Shown: in pieces, positions 1 through 6,421 of the stretch
Layout of the letters: the number at the start of each line of letters is the position of its first letter
Position numbering within the stretch: position 1 is the stretch's first letter
Source of the DNA: an uncultured Pseudomonadales bacterium
Lineage (GTDB): Bacteria > Pseudomonadota > Gammaproteobacteria > Pseudomonadales > IMCC2047
Length of the DNA stretch: 6,421 bases
Assembly (NCBI GenBank): GCA_947258895.1
Contig: CAMYKE010000080.1
Coordinates: forward strand, 1 to 6,421
Direction of reading: 5' to 3'
The notes under the pieces: model-generated
The model's database searches: none
The model's input: the letters and a program-made list of their open reading frames with translations, nothing else
Told to the model about the DNA's origin: nothing
Position numbers and translations under genes: made by a program

Positions 1-150
1 CTCCTTGGATTCGACGTGGTAGCCGAAGGCGGCCTTGCTCATGCCGACCCGATCGACGATGTCGGCCACCGACGCGCCCTCATATCCCTTCTCCTGGAAC
101 GCTTCGAGTGCCACCGTCAGCAGGTCGTCTCTCCGGCTCTTTCGTGCCAT
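1..150 (-). CDS. TetR-family transcriptional regulator, N-terminal fragment (cut by window edge)
   Basis: Reading the minus strand from the ATG at 150-148 gives 50 residues that run off the window. They begin MARKSRRDDLLTVALEAFQE and contain a TetR-type helix-turn-helix: helix 1 with ALEAFQEKGYEGAS, then VADIVDRVGMSKAAFGYHV, ending FGYHVESKE where most family members have a (Y/F)-(Y/H)HF.SKE pattern. TetR proteins are usually dimeric repressors with a ligand-binding C-terminal domain; that part is outside the window, so the ligand and target are unknown. An in-frame TGA lies six codons upstream, which fixes the start. No convincing Shine-Dalgarno precedes it. By hand count, GC is 94 of 150 and about 41 of 50 third positions are G or C, much higher than the adjoining permease gene. 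This looks like actinobacterial or other high-GC DNA, so regulation of the neighbouring pump should not be assumed. Confidence 0.85.
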   Translation of the reverse strand, partial: MARKSRRDDLLTVALEAFQEKGYEGASVADIVDRVGMSKAAFGYHVESKE

Positions 151-3100
151 GGAATAACAGATAGTTCACCGGTACCAGCAACAGGGTCACAAAGGTCGTA
201 AAGATAATGCCAAAGCCCAGGGAAATAGCCATCGGAATCAGGAACTGGGCTTGCGTTTCTTTCTCGAAAAGTAATGGCAATAATCCAAAAAAGGTGGTCA
301 GGGAAGTCAACATCACCGGACGAAAACGCGCTGCCCCGGCGCTAAGCACCGCTTCCAGTACCTCCACACCTGCTTCACATTTTTTATTGATATAGTCGAC
401 CAACACCAGCGAGTCATTCACCAACACGCCCATGAGCGCCAATATTCCGAGCAGACTCATGATGGTAAGGTTCATCCCCATTATCCAGTGTCCGATCATC
501 GCCCCGATGATCCCAAAGGGAATGATGGAGATCACGATAAAAGGCTGCTTGTAGGATTTAAAGGGTATCGCTAACAGGCAATAGATAACAAACAGTACCG
601 CACCCAGGCCGTACAACAGACTCAGCATGGATTCGGCCTGTTCCCCTTGCTCTCCTCCCACTTCATAGGTAACCCCTGGATACTTTGCCAATGCGGATTC
701 CAGAAACTGTCGTAAATCCGCCGCGAGAACCGTCATGTTGACTCTGTTCTTCTCGATATCAGCTCGCACGTTCACCACGCGATAGCCATCCACCCGCCGG
801 ATTTCAGTGGGGCTAACATCGGGGGTCAATGTGGCGATTTGCGATAGCGGGATTTGTATACCCTCACCATTGCTGATCAACATATTATTGAGATAAGCAG
901 CGGAGTTTCGCTCACTCATGGGAAAGCGCACCATCACGCGCACATCGTTGCGGCCACGCTGAATACGTTGTGCTTCCACGCCAAAAAACGCCTGCCGTAC
1001 CTGGCGAATAACATCCGAGCGCGTAATCCCCAGCAAGTGTGCTTCAGGTTTCAGATCTATGCGCAGTTCTTCCTTGCCTTGCGACAAGCTGTCGTGAATA
1101 TCAAACACGCCGTCGTACGTCGCCAACTGCTGTTTTATCTCGCTGGAAAGCAATTCCAGGACTTCAAAACGCTCCGAGCGCAATGCAATATCTATCGGAT
1201 CCCTGGAGCGACCGAACTCGGCCCTGAACGCCATATTCTCCGCTCCCGGAATCGGACCAATTTTTTCCCGCCACTCTTTGGCCAAAGTCAGGCTGCTGAC
1301 ATTGATTGAACGCTTCTCGGCAGGAGCGAGCTCAAAGCGCGCTGAACCGGCATGTGCGACACCTCCCCTGCCACCCGTTCGGGTAAGAATATCGCTGATG
1401 ATGCTCAACCCTGTTGCTTCGTCCGTGTACTTACTTTGTAATTCCTGCGCGGCGACCAACACCCTGTTCATATGCGAATCGGTGACCTCAAAAGGCGTGC
1501 CCGTAGGCATCGTCAAATCCAGTCGAACCGTTTCACTGGGTATCCTGGGAAAAAAAGTATAACGGGTATGGCCGGTAAAAATGGCGGTGACAATGACGAT
1601 CAGCAGGCCGGAAAAAAGCAGTACCGTGGTCATTTTGTTGCGAATACACAAAGCAAGAACCGGCTGATAATATTCTAATATTGCTCGCTCAAACCGGTTT
1701 GCAAAATTACGCTGCCATTGCTGCAACGGGTTCAGATTTTCTTCCTGGCCAACTTTGATATGTTTCAGGTGAGACGGTAAAACCAGCTTCGATTCGATCA
1801 GGGAAAACAACAATACCGGGATAACGATGAGCGGTATCTGGGAAAATATGGGGCCCCGACGACCCTCAATAAACAGCAGCGGAATAAATGCAACAATGGT
1901 GGTGAGCACACCAAACGTGACTGGCACGGCCACCTCCCGGGTTCCATTTATTGCCGCATGCAGCCCGGTCTCCGACTTTTGCAAATGGCTGTACACATTT
2001 TCACCAGTGACAATCGCATCATCGACGACGATGCCCAGCACAATAATAAATCCGAACAGACTGATCATGTTCAGGGTAACTCCGAGCATTGGCATCAGCA
2101 GCCAGGCACCACAAAAGCTGATTGGAATGCCGACAAATACCCAAATCGCAACGGCCGGCCTCAAGAACAAAGAAAGCAACAGAATAACCAGAATACCGCC
2201 CTGCACCGCGTTGCTGGTCAGGGTGTTTATACGTTTTTTTATAACGATCGACCGGTCGTTCCAATGGTGCAATTCGATATTGTCACTGAGCGTTTCCCTG
2301 CGCTTATCTACATAGGCTTTTACCTTGTCGGCAACCTCAATCACGCTCTGATCGCCCACGCTGAAAACATCGACGATCGCCGCGATACGACCATTAAAGC
2401 GCGTGCGTACGGCCTTCTCCTCAAAACCGTCTGTAACCGTTGCGATATCTCCCAGCCGCAACAGGGTTCCATCGGCATTACCCTTGATGACGATTTCTTC
2501 AAAGTCATTCCGCCGGTAGGCCTGTCCTTTGGAGCGAATCAGCACATCCCCGCCGAGCGCAGATATATTACCTCCGGAAAGATCCAGGGAGCTCTGTGCT
2601 ATCGCATTGGCAACCTGACTGAGCGTGAGGTTGAATTCCCTGAGGCGATCTTGCCGCAACTCCACAGCCACCTCGTAGTCACGCACGCCCTCAATGTCCG
2701 CCTGCGTGACGCCCGGCAGTTGCAGAATATCCTGCTGCAGTTGCTCTGCCAATTCGCGCATCTCCAGTTCCGAGACATCACCGGCAATGGTCAAGGTAAT
2801 AGCCGCCCGACGGCGCTGGGCGAGCGAAATGACTGGGCGCTCCGCGTCCACAGGAAAGGTATTGATCGCGTCAACTCGGTTTTTTACATCGTCCAGCAGC
2901 AAGCGAGCATCGTAACCATCTTCTACCTCAATCTGGACCTCTGTACCCCCTTCGACAGATTCGCTACTGTATTCCTTAATGCCTTCCAGATCTTTTATCG
3001 CCTCTTCAATTCTGGTTGCCAGGCCCAGTTCGGCATCTTCAGGTGTCGCGCCGCGAAGCGTTACCCGCACACTGATCTCTCGGCTCTCAAATTCCGGAAA

Positions 3101-3205
3101 GAATTCCAGTGCAATCTTTTGGGTAACCGAATAGAGCCCCAGCAGCGCGATGCTTATCATCAGTAGATTTGCAGCTACGTCATTTTTTGCAAACCAGGCG
3201 ATCAT
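80..3205 (-). CDS. RND efflux transporter permease subunit (AcrB/HAE-like), C-terminus probably replaced
   Basis: Inner-membrane proton-driven pump subunit of 1041 residues, close to the usual 1020-1050 for the family. TM1 is at about 10-28. The first periplasmic porter block follows (about 35-330). TM2-TM6 begin near 333 and include GIVVDDAIVTGENV at 391-404, where D395 and D396 match the proton-relay aspartates of RND pumps. The second half has TM7 near 525-541, a second porter block, TM8 near 862-880, and VLVNDSLVLVDYI at 927-939 followed by RFRPVMLTSLTTFFGLLPLL at 960-979. The ATG overlaps the adaptor stop as ATGA, with AAGGAG seven bases upstream (3213-3218), so the start is firm and translation is probably coupled. 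Substrate cannot be told from sequence; the DDA motif fits the drug/hydrophobe class rather than a firm metal assignment. The last 23 or so residues (from H1019) are read out of frame through the tetR fragment, so the true end is probably lost. Confidence 0.95.
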   Translation of the reverse strand: MIAWFAKNDVAANLLMISIALLGLYSVTQKIALEFFPEFESREISVRVTLRGATPEDAELGLATRIEEAIKDLEGIKEYSSESVEGGTEVQIEVEDGYDARLLLDDVKNRVDAINTFPVDAERPVISLAQRRRAAITLTIAGDVSELEMRELAEQLQQDILQLPGVTQADIEGVRDYEVAVELRQDRLREFNLTLSQVANAIAQSSLDLSGGNISALGGDVLIRSKGQAYRRNDFEEIVIKGNADGTLLRLGDIATVTDGFEEKAVRTRFNGRIAAIVDVFSVGDQSVIEVADKVKAYVDKRRETLSDNIELHHWNDRSIVIKKRINTLTSNAVQGGILVILLLSLFLRPAVAIWVFVGIPISFCGAWLLMPMLGVTLNMISLFGFIIVLGIVVDDAIVTGENVYSHLQKSETGLHAAINGTREVAVPVTFGVLTTIVAFIPLLFIEGRRGPIFSQIPLIVIPVLLFSLIESKLVLPSHLKHIKVGQEENLNPLQQWQRNFANRFERAILEYYQPVLALCIRNKMTTVLLFSGLLIVIVTAIFTGHTRYTFFPRIPSETVRLDLTMPTGTPFEVTDSHMNRVLVAAQELQSKYTDEATGLSIISDILTRTGGRGGVAHAGSARFELAPAEKRSINVSSLTLAKEWREKIGPIPGAENMAFRAEFGRSRDPIDIALRSERFEVLELLSSEIKQQLATYDGVFDIHDSLSQGKEELRIDLKPEAHLLGITRSDVIRQVRQAFFGVEAQRIQRGRNDVRVMVRFPMSERNSAAYLNNMLISNGEGIQIPLSQIATLTPDVSPTEIRRVDGYRVVNVRADIEKNRVNMTVLAADLRQFLESALAKYPGVTYEVGGEQGEQAESMLSLLYGLGAVLFVIYCLLAIPFKSYKQPFIVISIIPFGIIGAMIGHWIMGMNLTIMSLLGILALMGVLVNDSLVLVDYINKKCEAGVEVLEAVLSAGAARFRPVMLTSLTTFFGLLPLLFEKETQAQFLIPMAISLGFGIIFTTFVTLLLVPVNYLLFHGTKEPERRPADGGTRSVPGEGI

Positions 3206-4488
3206 ATTGCCTCTCCTTCCTTCGGTTTGCCCTTATCGGTCACTATATCCTTGTTTTCATCGGGGTTCGGTGCACCCTCGCGCGCCACATTTTCTTCCTC
3301 AGCCGTATTGTCCGGGGCGAGGACCAATTTCACTAACGTACCCGAGGCAATTTGCCCCAATGGCGATACTACCAGTTGATCCCCCGGACTGATCCCTTCC
3401 GAGACGATGGCTATCTCACCATTTTGCCACGCTATTTCAATGGGCGTACGATACACCGCACCCTCTTTGTAGAGATATACATAAGATCCCTGGTAGATGG
3501 CCTTGGTGGGTATGCTGATGGAAGAATTCAGCGTGATGCCGTCAATTTCAGCCGTCACATACTGTCCAATCTTAAGCGGGAACCGCCCCTCGGCTTTTTT
3601 TCCAAATGGGTCATCGATTCGTGCCACCACGTACAGCTGACGGCTGCTATCATCGATGGAACCGGCCGTTCGAATAATGCTTCCCTGCCAAGTCTCCTCC
3701 TTGGCCAGTTCAGAACGTATCCTTACCGCCGGCAGACTTTCGTTGCTGAGATCCTGGTGACGGTACGCTTCAGGCAAATCCAAAAGCCGCAAGTCATTAT
3801 TTTTTATCGGTAAACGGACCTCCACCGCATCCGTCGCATACACTTCTCCCAGCACGGTGTTGGTGGAAACCACCTGGCCAAGATCAACACTGGTCGAAAG
3901 TACCCGCCCATCAAAGGGAGCCTGGATCGATGTACGCGCCAGGTTTAGTTTCGCTTTCCTCAAAAGCGCCTTTGCCGAGCTTATATTGGCCTCCGCCGCT
4001 TTCAGCTGAGGCTCACGCATGACAAGGGACTTTGCGGGTGACTTACGTCCCAAACGATTCCAGTCGGCCTTCGCCTGCTCCGCCAGGGCGAATTCCTCGG
4101 CCAGACGTTGTTCAGCCTCCGCCAGGCTCGCTTCCGCAATATCCACCTCAATTTCATAGTCGGTCGCATCGATTTGCAGGAGCAGTTCGCCCTTTCGGAA
4201 AAAACCGCCATCCCTGAATCGCTCGGAGACACGCTCCACACGACCACTCACCTGTGCGACCAGATTACTCCTGGTACGGGGTTCCACCAATCCGTACGAC
4301 AATACTTTTGGTGTAATACTGGTTTTTTGAATTTCGAAAGCTTCAACACTGATTCTTGGTTCAGTGTTTGCGCTGCGTCTCTCAGGTTTTGGCTCTGAAA
4401 ATATCAGTGCGACCACGACTACCAACACGATCCCCACAATGACAATGGGTAGTATTTTGTTCCCGGACTTGGCTCTGGCTTGCATCAT
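3202..4488 (-). CDS. RND efflux periplasmic adaptor (membrane fusion protein, HlyD/AcrA type)
   Basis: Links the RND permease to an outer-membrane channel across the periplasm. The 428 residues show the family order: a single N-terminal membrane anchor at about 12-30 (no lipobox cysteine, so not a lipoprotein); the first lipoyl half around 76-111 (VAQVSGRVERVSERFRDGG); a helical hairpin rich in A, E, K and L at about 112-180; the second lipoyl half around 181-220 (IQAPFDGRVLSTSVDLGQVV); a beta-barrel to about 325; and a membrane-proximal domain to about 390. A charged, probably disordered tail rich in E, D, K and N fills 391-428. Two consecutive ATG codons are possible starts (4488 and 4485). 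AGGA at 4492-4495 is only three bases from the first but six from the second, so the second may be used. The stop overlaps the permease start by four bases. No outer-membrane factor is nearby, so a TolC-like protein encoded elsewhere is inferred. Confidence 0.94.
   Translation of the reverse strand: MMQARAKSGNKILPIVIVGIVLVVVVALIFSEPKPERRSANTEPRISVEAFEIQKTSITPKVLSYGLVEPRTRSNLVAQVSGRVERVSERFRDGGFFRKGELLLQIDATDYEIEVDIAEASLAEAEQRLAEEFALAEQAKADWNRLGRKSPAKSLVMREPQLKAAEANISSAKALLRKAKLNLARTSIQAPFDGRVLSTSVDLGQVVSTNTVLGEVYATDAVEVRLPIKNNDLRLLDLPEAYRHQDLSNESLPAVRIRSELAKEETWQGSIIRTAGSIDDSSRQLYVVARIDDPFGKKAEGRFPLKIGQYVTAEIDGITLNSSISIPTKAIYQGSYVYLYKEGAVYRTPIEIAWQNGEIAIVSEGISPGDQLVVSPLGQIASGTLVKLVLAPDNTAEEENVAREGAPNPDENKDIVTDKGKPKEGEAI
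3213..3218 (-). promoter_or_regulatory. Ribosome binding site for the RND permease, inside the adaptor gene
   Basis: AAGGAG on the minus strand lies seven bases before the permease ATG and within the last codons of the adaptor gene. Together with the ATGA overlap it fixes the permease start and supports coupled translation of the two pump subunits. Confidence 0.8.
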
Positions 4489-4552
4489 GCGTCCTGTTTT
4501 TTACTCTGGCAAAAACGGGGCGGGCTAATTATGGCCCACTAACCGCCAGATA

Positions 4553-4568
4553 AGGGGAGTGAACCCCT
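4553..4568 (-). terminator. Weak hairpin after the secreted-protein gene
   Basis: Five bases after the stop codon of the secreted-protein gene, the minus strand reads AGGGG-TTCACT-CCCCT, a five-pair GC-rich stem with a six-base loop. The bases that follow (TTATCTGG) are not a real T-tract, so this is at best an inefficient intrinsic terminator separating the carbohydrate-type genes from the efflux operon. It could equally be chance. Confidence 0.28.
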
Positions 4569-4573
4569 GTGGG

Positions 4574-5413
4574 CTACTTATCAAGGAGTTGCTTAATAGC
4601 GCTTTCAACTTCTTGGTAGTTGGTCGATTCAATGAAACCGATCGAAAAGGTTTGGGGCGTAACTAGAAATTTGCTTTTTCCGCTCCGGCCAAAACCAAAA
4701 ACAGTCATATCGGGCCTGTTGATGTATCCATCCGGGTAGTCATCATCATCATGATGCAGAAGGTAGATCATGCGAGAACGATTTACATCACCGAAAGCGA
4801 TCCATTCCGGGGCAGGCAGGTCGCCTGCATGCTTCTCGTCAATCAAGTGAGATGTATTATCGGCAGAAGAATACCAGAAATCCGTGGCATCCATTGCTCC
4901 GCCGGGTATACCTTCGTAAAGCACCCAGTATTTATATCCAGGGCTGACTTTAGTCATCGTGAAATCGCAGCGATCCGGGTAAAAGTCCCAGCGCCCTTGC
5001 CATTTTCCATTTCCTGAGGTGAACACAATCCGGAGGTGGTTTTCAGACTCAATCTCGATAACGGAGGAAGAAAGTTCAGTACCTGCATTCAGGGCATGAA
5101 AATAACTTCCATCCTGCTTGTGTATCGCATTAGGAAAGCCACGGTATTCGCCTTTCGCTCCCGAACCTTTTGCATTATGAAAACCCAGCCAGTCAACACC
5201 GTCTGCATCAATAATGCTGGAGAGCCCGCCACCGTACTTTTCAAGATAGTAGGTAGCCCTGGGTGTGGCGACGATGTACGTGAGGACGTTTCCAGCCGAA
5301 ACGTCCACCCCATGAGTGAGGGAAACCGACTGCTGACCAGGACCAGATGCATTACTATAGGCTGCAAGCAAGAACGTTGATAAAAATAGCAAAAACTCAA
5401 TTTTTTTACACAT
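4574..5413 (-). CDS. Secreted protein of unknown function, possibly carbohydrate-associated beta-sandwich
   Basis: I cannot name this 279-residue protein. A Sec signal peptide is clear: MCKK n-region, hydrophobic FLLFLSTFLLAA, and likely cleavage after SNA at about 22. The only cysteine near it is at position 2, so it is not a typical lipoprotein. The mature part is rich in aromatic and glycine residues, with blocks GGGLSSIIDADGVDWLGFH (61-79), GSGAKGEYRGFPNA (83-96), YWVLYEGIPGG (162-172) and an acidic LLHHDDDDYPDGY patch (218-230) before VFGFGRSGKS. These read as short beta-strands and turns, similar in style to hypothetical proteins I associate with marine polysaccharide-degrading bacteria; a beta-sandwich or mutarotase-like fold is inference. 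GGTGA lies nine bases before the ATG. It sits 76 bases downstream of the sugar mutarotase gene on the same strand, suggesting a role in the periplasm or outside the cell linked to sugars. Confidence 0.85.
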   Translation of the reverse strand: MCKKIEFLLFLSTFLLAAYSNASGPGQQSVSLTHGVDVSAGNVLTYIVATPRATYYLEKYGGGLSSIIDADGVDWLGFHNAKGSGAKGEYRGFPNAIHKQDGSYFHALNAGTELSSSVIEIESENHLRIVFTSGNGKWQGRWDFYPDRCDFTMTKVSPGYKYWVLYEGIPGGAMDATDFWYSSADNTSHLIDEKHAGDLPAPEWIAFGDVNRSRMIYLLHHDDDDYPDGYINRPDMTVFGFGRSGKSKFLVTPQTFSIGFIESTNYQEVESAIKQLLDK

Positions 5414-5489
5414 TTGTATTATTCACCGTGGATTATTAAGGCAGTTATTGCTCTGATCTATACTCCCATTCTCCCCTCAACGTTTATAG

Positions 5490-5924
5490 TTAAAAACAGC
5501 TTTCTTCTGCCAACTTGACAACGCCTACAGTCAATATCAGATTTGCAAAGCGCCTTTGCTCGCCGGTTTGTATGATCAAGGTTGTGGCAGGCTCCCGAAT
5601 TTTTTCGTAGAACGTCCACCGCTCCAACTCATCCCACGTGACATCGCCGAGCAGGTTTTTGTACTCTCCGTGAATTTCAGCGCTGGCCTCTGCAGGCTTC
5701 TGCATGACCGTCGCACCCTGTACCGGGCAAACCTCGAGAATTCCTTCCAGCACCGTACGCGCATCCAGTAATCCGGGCCGAAAGTTTAAGAAAACCGTCG
5801 TTGAGTTCGGTCCCGACATCGCGCCAACCGGAAAATTACCATCGGCAATTACGACCTGAGCAAAATGACCTGAACGACCCAAGGCCTCCAAAATTGTTGG
5901 ATGAATCACACTTGTTTTGAGCAT
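5490..5924 (-). CDS. RbsD/FucU-family sugar mutarotase (L-fucose mutarotase-like)
   Basis: RbsD/FucU proteins interconvert sugar anomers or ring forms, for example the alpha/beta forms of L-fucose, before cytoplasmic catabolism. The 144 residues match the family length and begin MLKTSVIHPTILEALGRSGH, then VVIADGNFPVGAM (24-36), with H20 and D28 at the usual positions. The C-terminal half has HGEYKNLLGD, ELERWTFYEKIRE and TGEQRRFANLILTVGVV (120-136). The frame stays open upstream, but the family N-terminus and a GGAG five bases before the ATG (5930-5933) support this start. Two departures are visible: the common GHGDE is GHFAQ, and the usual tyrosine of the (Y)-(A/G)-N motif is phenylalanine (F126). 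The sugar is not certain; FucU-like fits better than RbsD because of the DGNFP and FYE motifs. A dehydrogenase remnant lies on its other side, as is common in oxidative fucose pathways. Confidence 0.9.
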   Translation of the reverse strand: MLKTSVIHPTILEALGRSGHFAQVVIADGNFPVGAMSGPNSTTVFLNFRPGLLDARTVLEGILEVCPVQGATVMQKPAEASAEIHGEYKNLLGDVTWDELERWTFYEKIREPATTLIIQTGEQRRFANLILTVGVVKLAEESCF

Positions 5925-6149
5925 TAGTACTCCGTCTACTTGATAATTGCGGATACAGCGTTGCTGCGGGGTTGGTGTGTCAGCGCCCATTGCCGGCGTG
6001 CGACTCTGGACGAGGGAGTGGTCATTACCTGCAAGCCGCGTGGTCCTGGGACCTTTACCTCTGTCACAGTCCTTAAACGCTCGCGGCAATATTACTCCAA
6101 CCTTGATTTGGATGAAATCGATATCGCTGGAATGCCATCCAGCTGGAGC
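5925..6149. other. Unassigned stretch between mutarotase start and dehydrogenase remnant
   Basis: About 225 bases with no recognisable gene on either strand. On the plus strand one frame is open through it into the dehydrogenase remnant from a TTG at 5940, but the translation resembles nothing I know. On the minus strand two frames are worth noting. One stays open from the right window edge into the mutarotase. The other, open from 6091, ends with TAG at 5938-5936, two bases before the mutarotase GGAG. The latter spacing is what an upstream co-transcribed gene end would give, so this may be a scrap of a lost gene. No clear promoter could be picked out. Confidence 0.4.
5930..5933 (-). promoter_or_regulatory. 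Ribosome binding site deciding the mutarotase start
   Basis: GGAG on the minus strand is five bases before the ATG at 5924. Because the reading frame stays open for a further 450 bases upstream, this site and the MLKTS family N-terminus are what place the start here rather than at an upstream TTG. Confidence 0.65.
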
Positions 6150-6371
6150 GTCTACGACAATGCGGTCGCTCCTGGTTTGAGCCTTGGCACACGTTTCCAC
6201 AATCAACACACCACTCAGGAATCCGCGGACGCCACCGTCACACAATTTCCTTTGGGTCGAGCAGGTGATCCGGACGATATCGCTCGTACCATCACATTCC
6301 TGGCATCTGAGTATGACGGTTTCATCTCCGGTGCAACAATTGACAGTAATGGCGGTGTTTACCGCAGGTAA
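6150..6371 (+). pseudogene. Short-chain dehydrogenase/reductase (SDR), C-terminal remnant
   Basis: About 73 residues match the last third of classical SDR oxidoreductases: NAVAPG (the PG motif after the active-site helix), then LGTRFHNQ, FPLGRAGDPDDIARTITFLA, SEYDGFISGATIDSNGG, and a stop at 6369-6371. In the family these form the substrate loop and the C-terminal dimer-contact region. The Rossmann nucleotide-binding half (TGxxxGxG), the NAG motif and the YxxxK catalytic pair, about 170 residues, are missing. I checked all three plus frames upstream and none contains YxxSK, so a simple frameshift does not explain the loss. The full gene would have to overlap the mutarotase gene, so the left part has been deleted, displaced or misassembled. 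Intact homologues near fucU-like genes often oxidise fucose or its keto-deoxy acid; here that is inference. A fused frame from 5940 could express it, but it could not be an active enzyme. Confidence 0.75.
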
Positions 6372-6421
6372 ATTGTTGTTCAAGGATGTTTTAGGAAACG
6401 AGAAGTCAGCGAGGCCCTTCA
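6372..6421. other. Right edge, no gene recognised
   Basis: The 50 bases after the dehydrogenase stop hold no recognisable start of a further gene. The plus-strand ATG at 6385 meets a stop after one codon. The stretch is too short to judge further. Confidence 0.4.

Noticed and set aside
147..152. CCATGG palindrome at the tetR/RND junction as a possible cloning or restriction join
   Set aside because: A six-base palindrome containing a start codon is common by chance and nothing else suggests a constructed sequence.
1958..3166. Plus-strand open frame of about 400 codons opposite the RND permease
   Set aside because: It is antisense to a clearly conserved RND gene, its translation has no recognisable motif or domain, and long shadow frames are common opposite such genes.
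4528..4556. Possible promoter before the adaptor gene: CATAAT on the minus strand at 4533-4528
   Set aside because: The -10-like hexamer is acceptable but no matching -35 lies at 16-18 bases (CCCTTA or CCTTAT), so the call would rest on one hexamer in an AT-rich spot.
5940..6149. N-terminal part of the plus-strand frame running into the dehydrogenase remnant
   Set aside because: It contains no SDR motifs (no TGxxxGxG, no YxxxK) and starts only at a TTG without a clear ribosome binding site, so I do not call it a coding part of the dehydrogenase.
5490..6383. Extension of the mutarotase frame upstream to a TTG near 6383 (297 residues)
   Set aside because: The extra N-terminal half is low in recognisable structure, runs antisense through the dehydrogenase remnant, and a good GGAG plus the family N-terminus support the ATG at 5924.
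1..6421. Search by eye for CRISPR repeats, tRNA-like cloverleafs, transposase genes and terminal inverted repeats
   Set aside because: No regularly spaced repeats, tRNA-like sequences, transposase motifs or paired inverted repeats were seen, so no mobile element is claimed despite the two breakpoints.

Overview
The window suggests a mid-GC, Gram-negative, probably marine or soil gammaproteobacterium. The evidence is a two-gene RND efflux operon of proteobacterial type, a Sec-type signal peptide on a carbohydrate-associated secreted protein, and GC near 45-50% where I counted by hand. Taxonomy is inferred from style, not from any search.

All intact genes lie on the minus strand. Read right to left they are: a RbsD/FucU-family sugar mutarotase (5924-5490), a secreted protein of unknown function (5413-4574), an RND periplasmic adaptor (4488-3202) and its inner-membrane RND permease (3205-80). 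Adaptor and permease overlap by four bases (ATGA) and form a clear efflux unit. No TolC-like outer-membrane gene is in the window. The mutarotase and the secreted protein are 76 bases apart with no obvious terminator, and they may form a small carbohydrate-related unit. An 85-base gap with a weak hairpin separates that unit from the efflux genes.

Both ends look rearranged. At the left end, the first 150 bases encode the N-terminal 50 residues of a TetR-family regulator with about 63% GC and strongly GC-rich third positions, against about 45% GC in the next 150 bases. The permease reading frame runs 71 bases into this gene out of frame, so its last 23 or so residues are not a normal RND C-terminus. 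At the right end, about 73 C-terminal residues of a short-chain dehydrogenase (plus strand, 6150-6371) have no N-terminal Rossmann half. Between that remnant and the mutarotase lie about 225 bases I cannot assign. These two breakpoints mean either real recombination scars or a chimeric assembly; sequence alone cannot decide.

I see no CRISPR array, tRNA, rRNA, complete insertion sequence or defence system. I found no convincing new multi-gene system. The most unusual intact items are the uncharacterised secreted protein and the mutarotase, which lacks the usual tyrosine in its C-terminal active-site motif.
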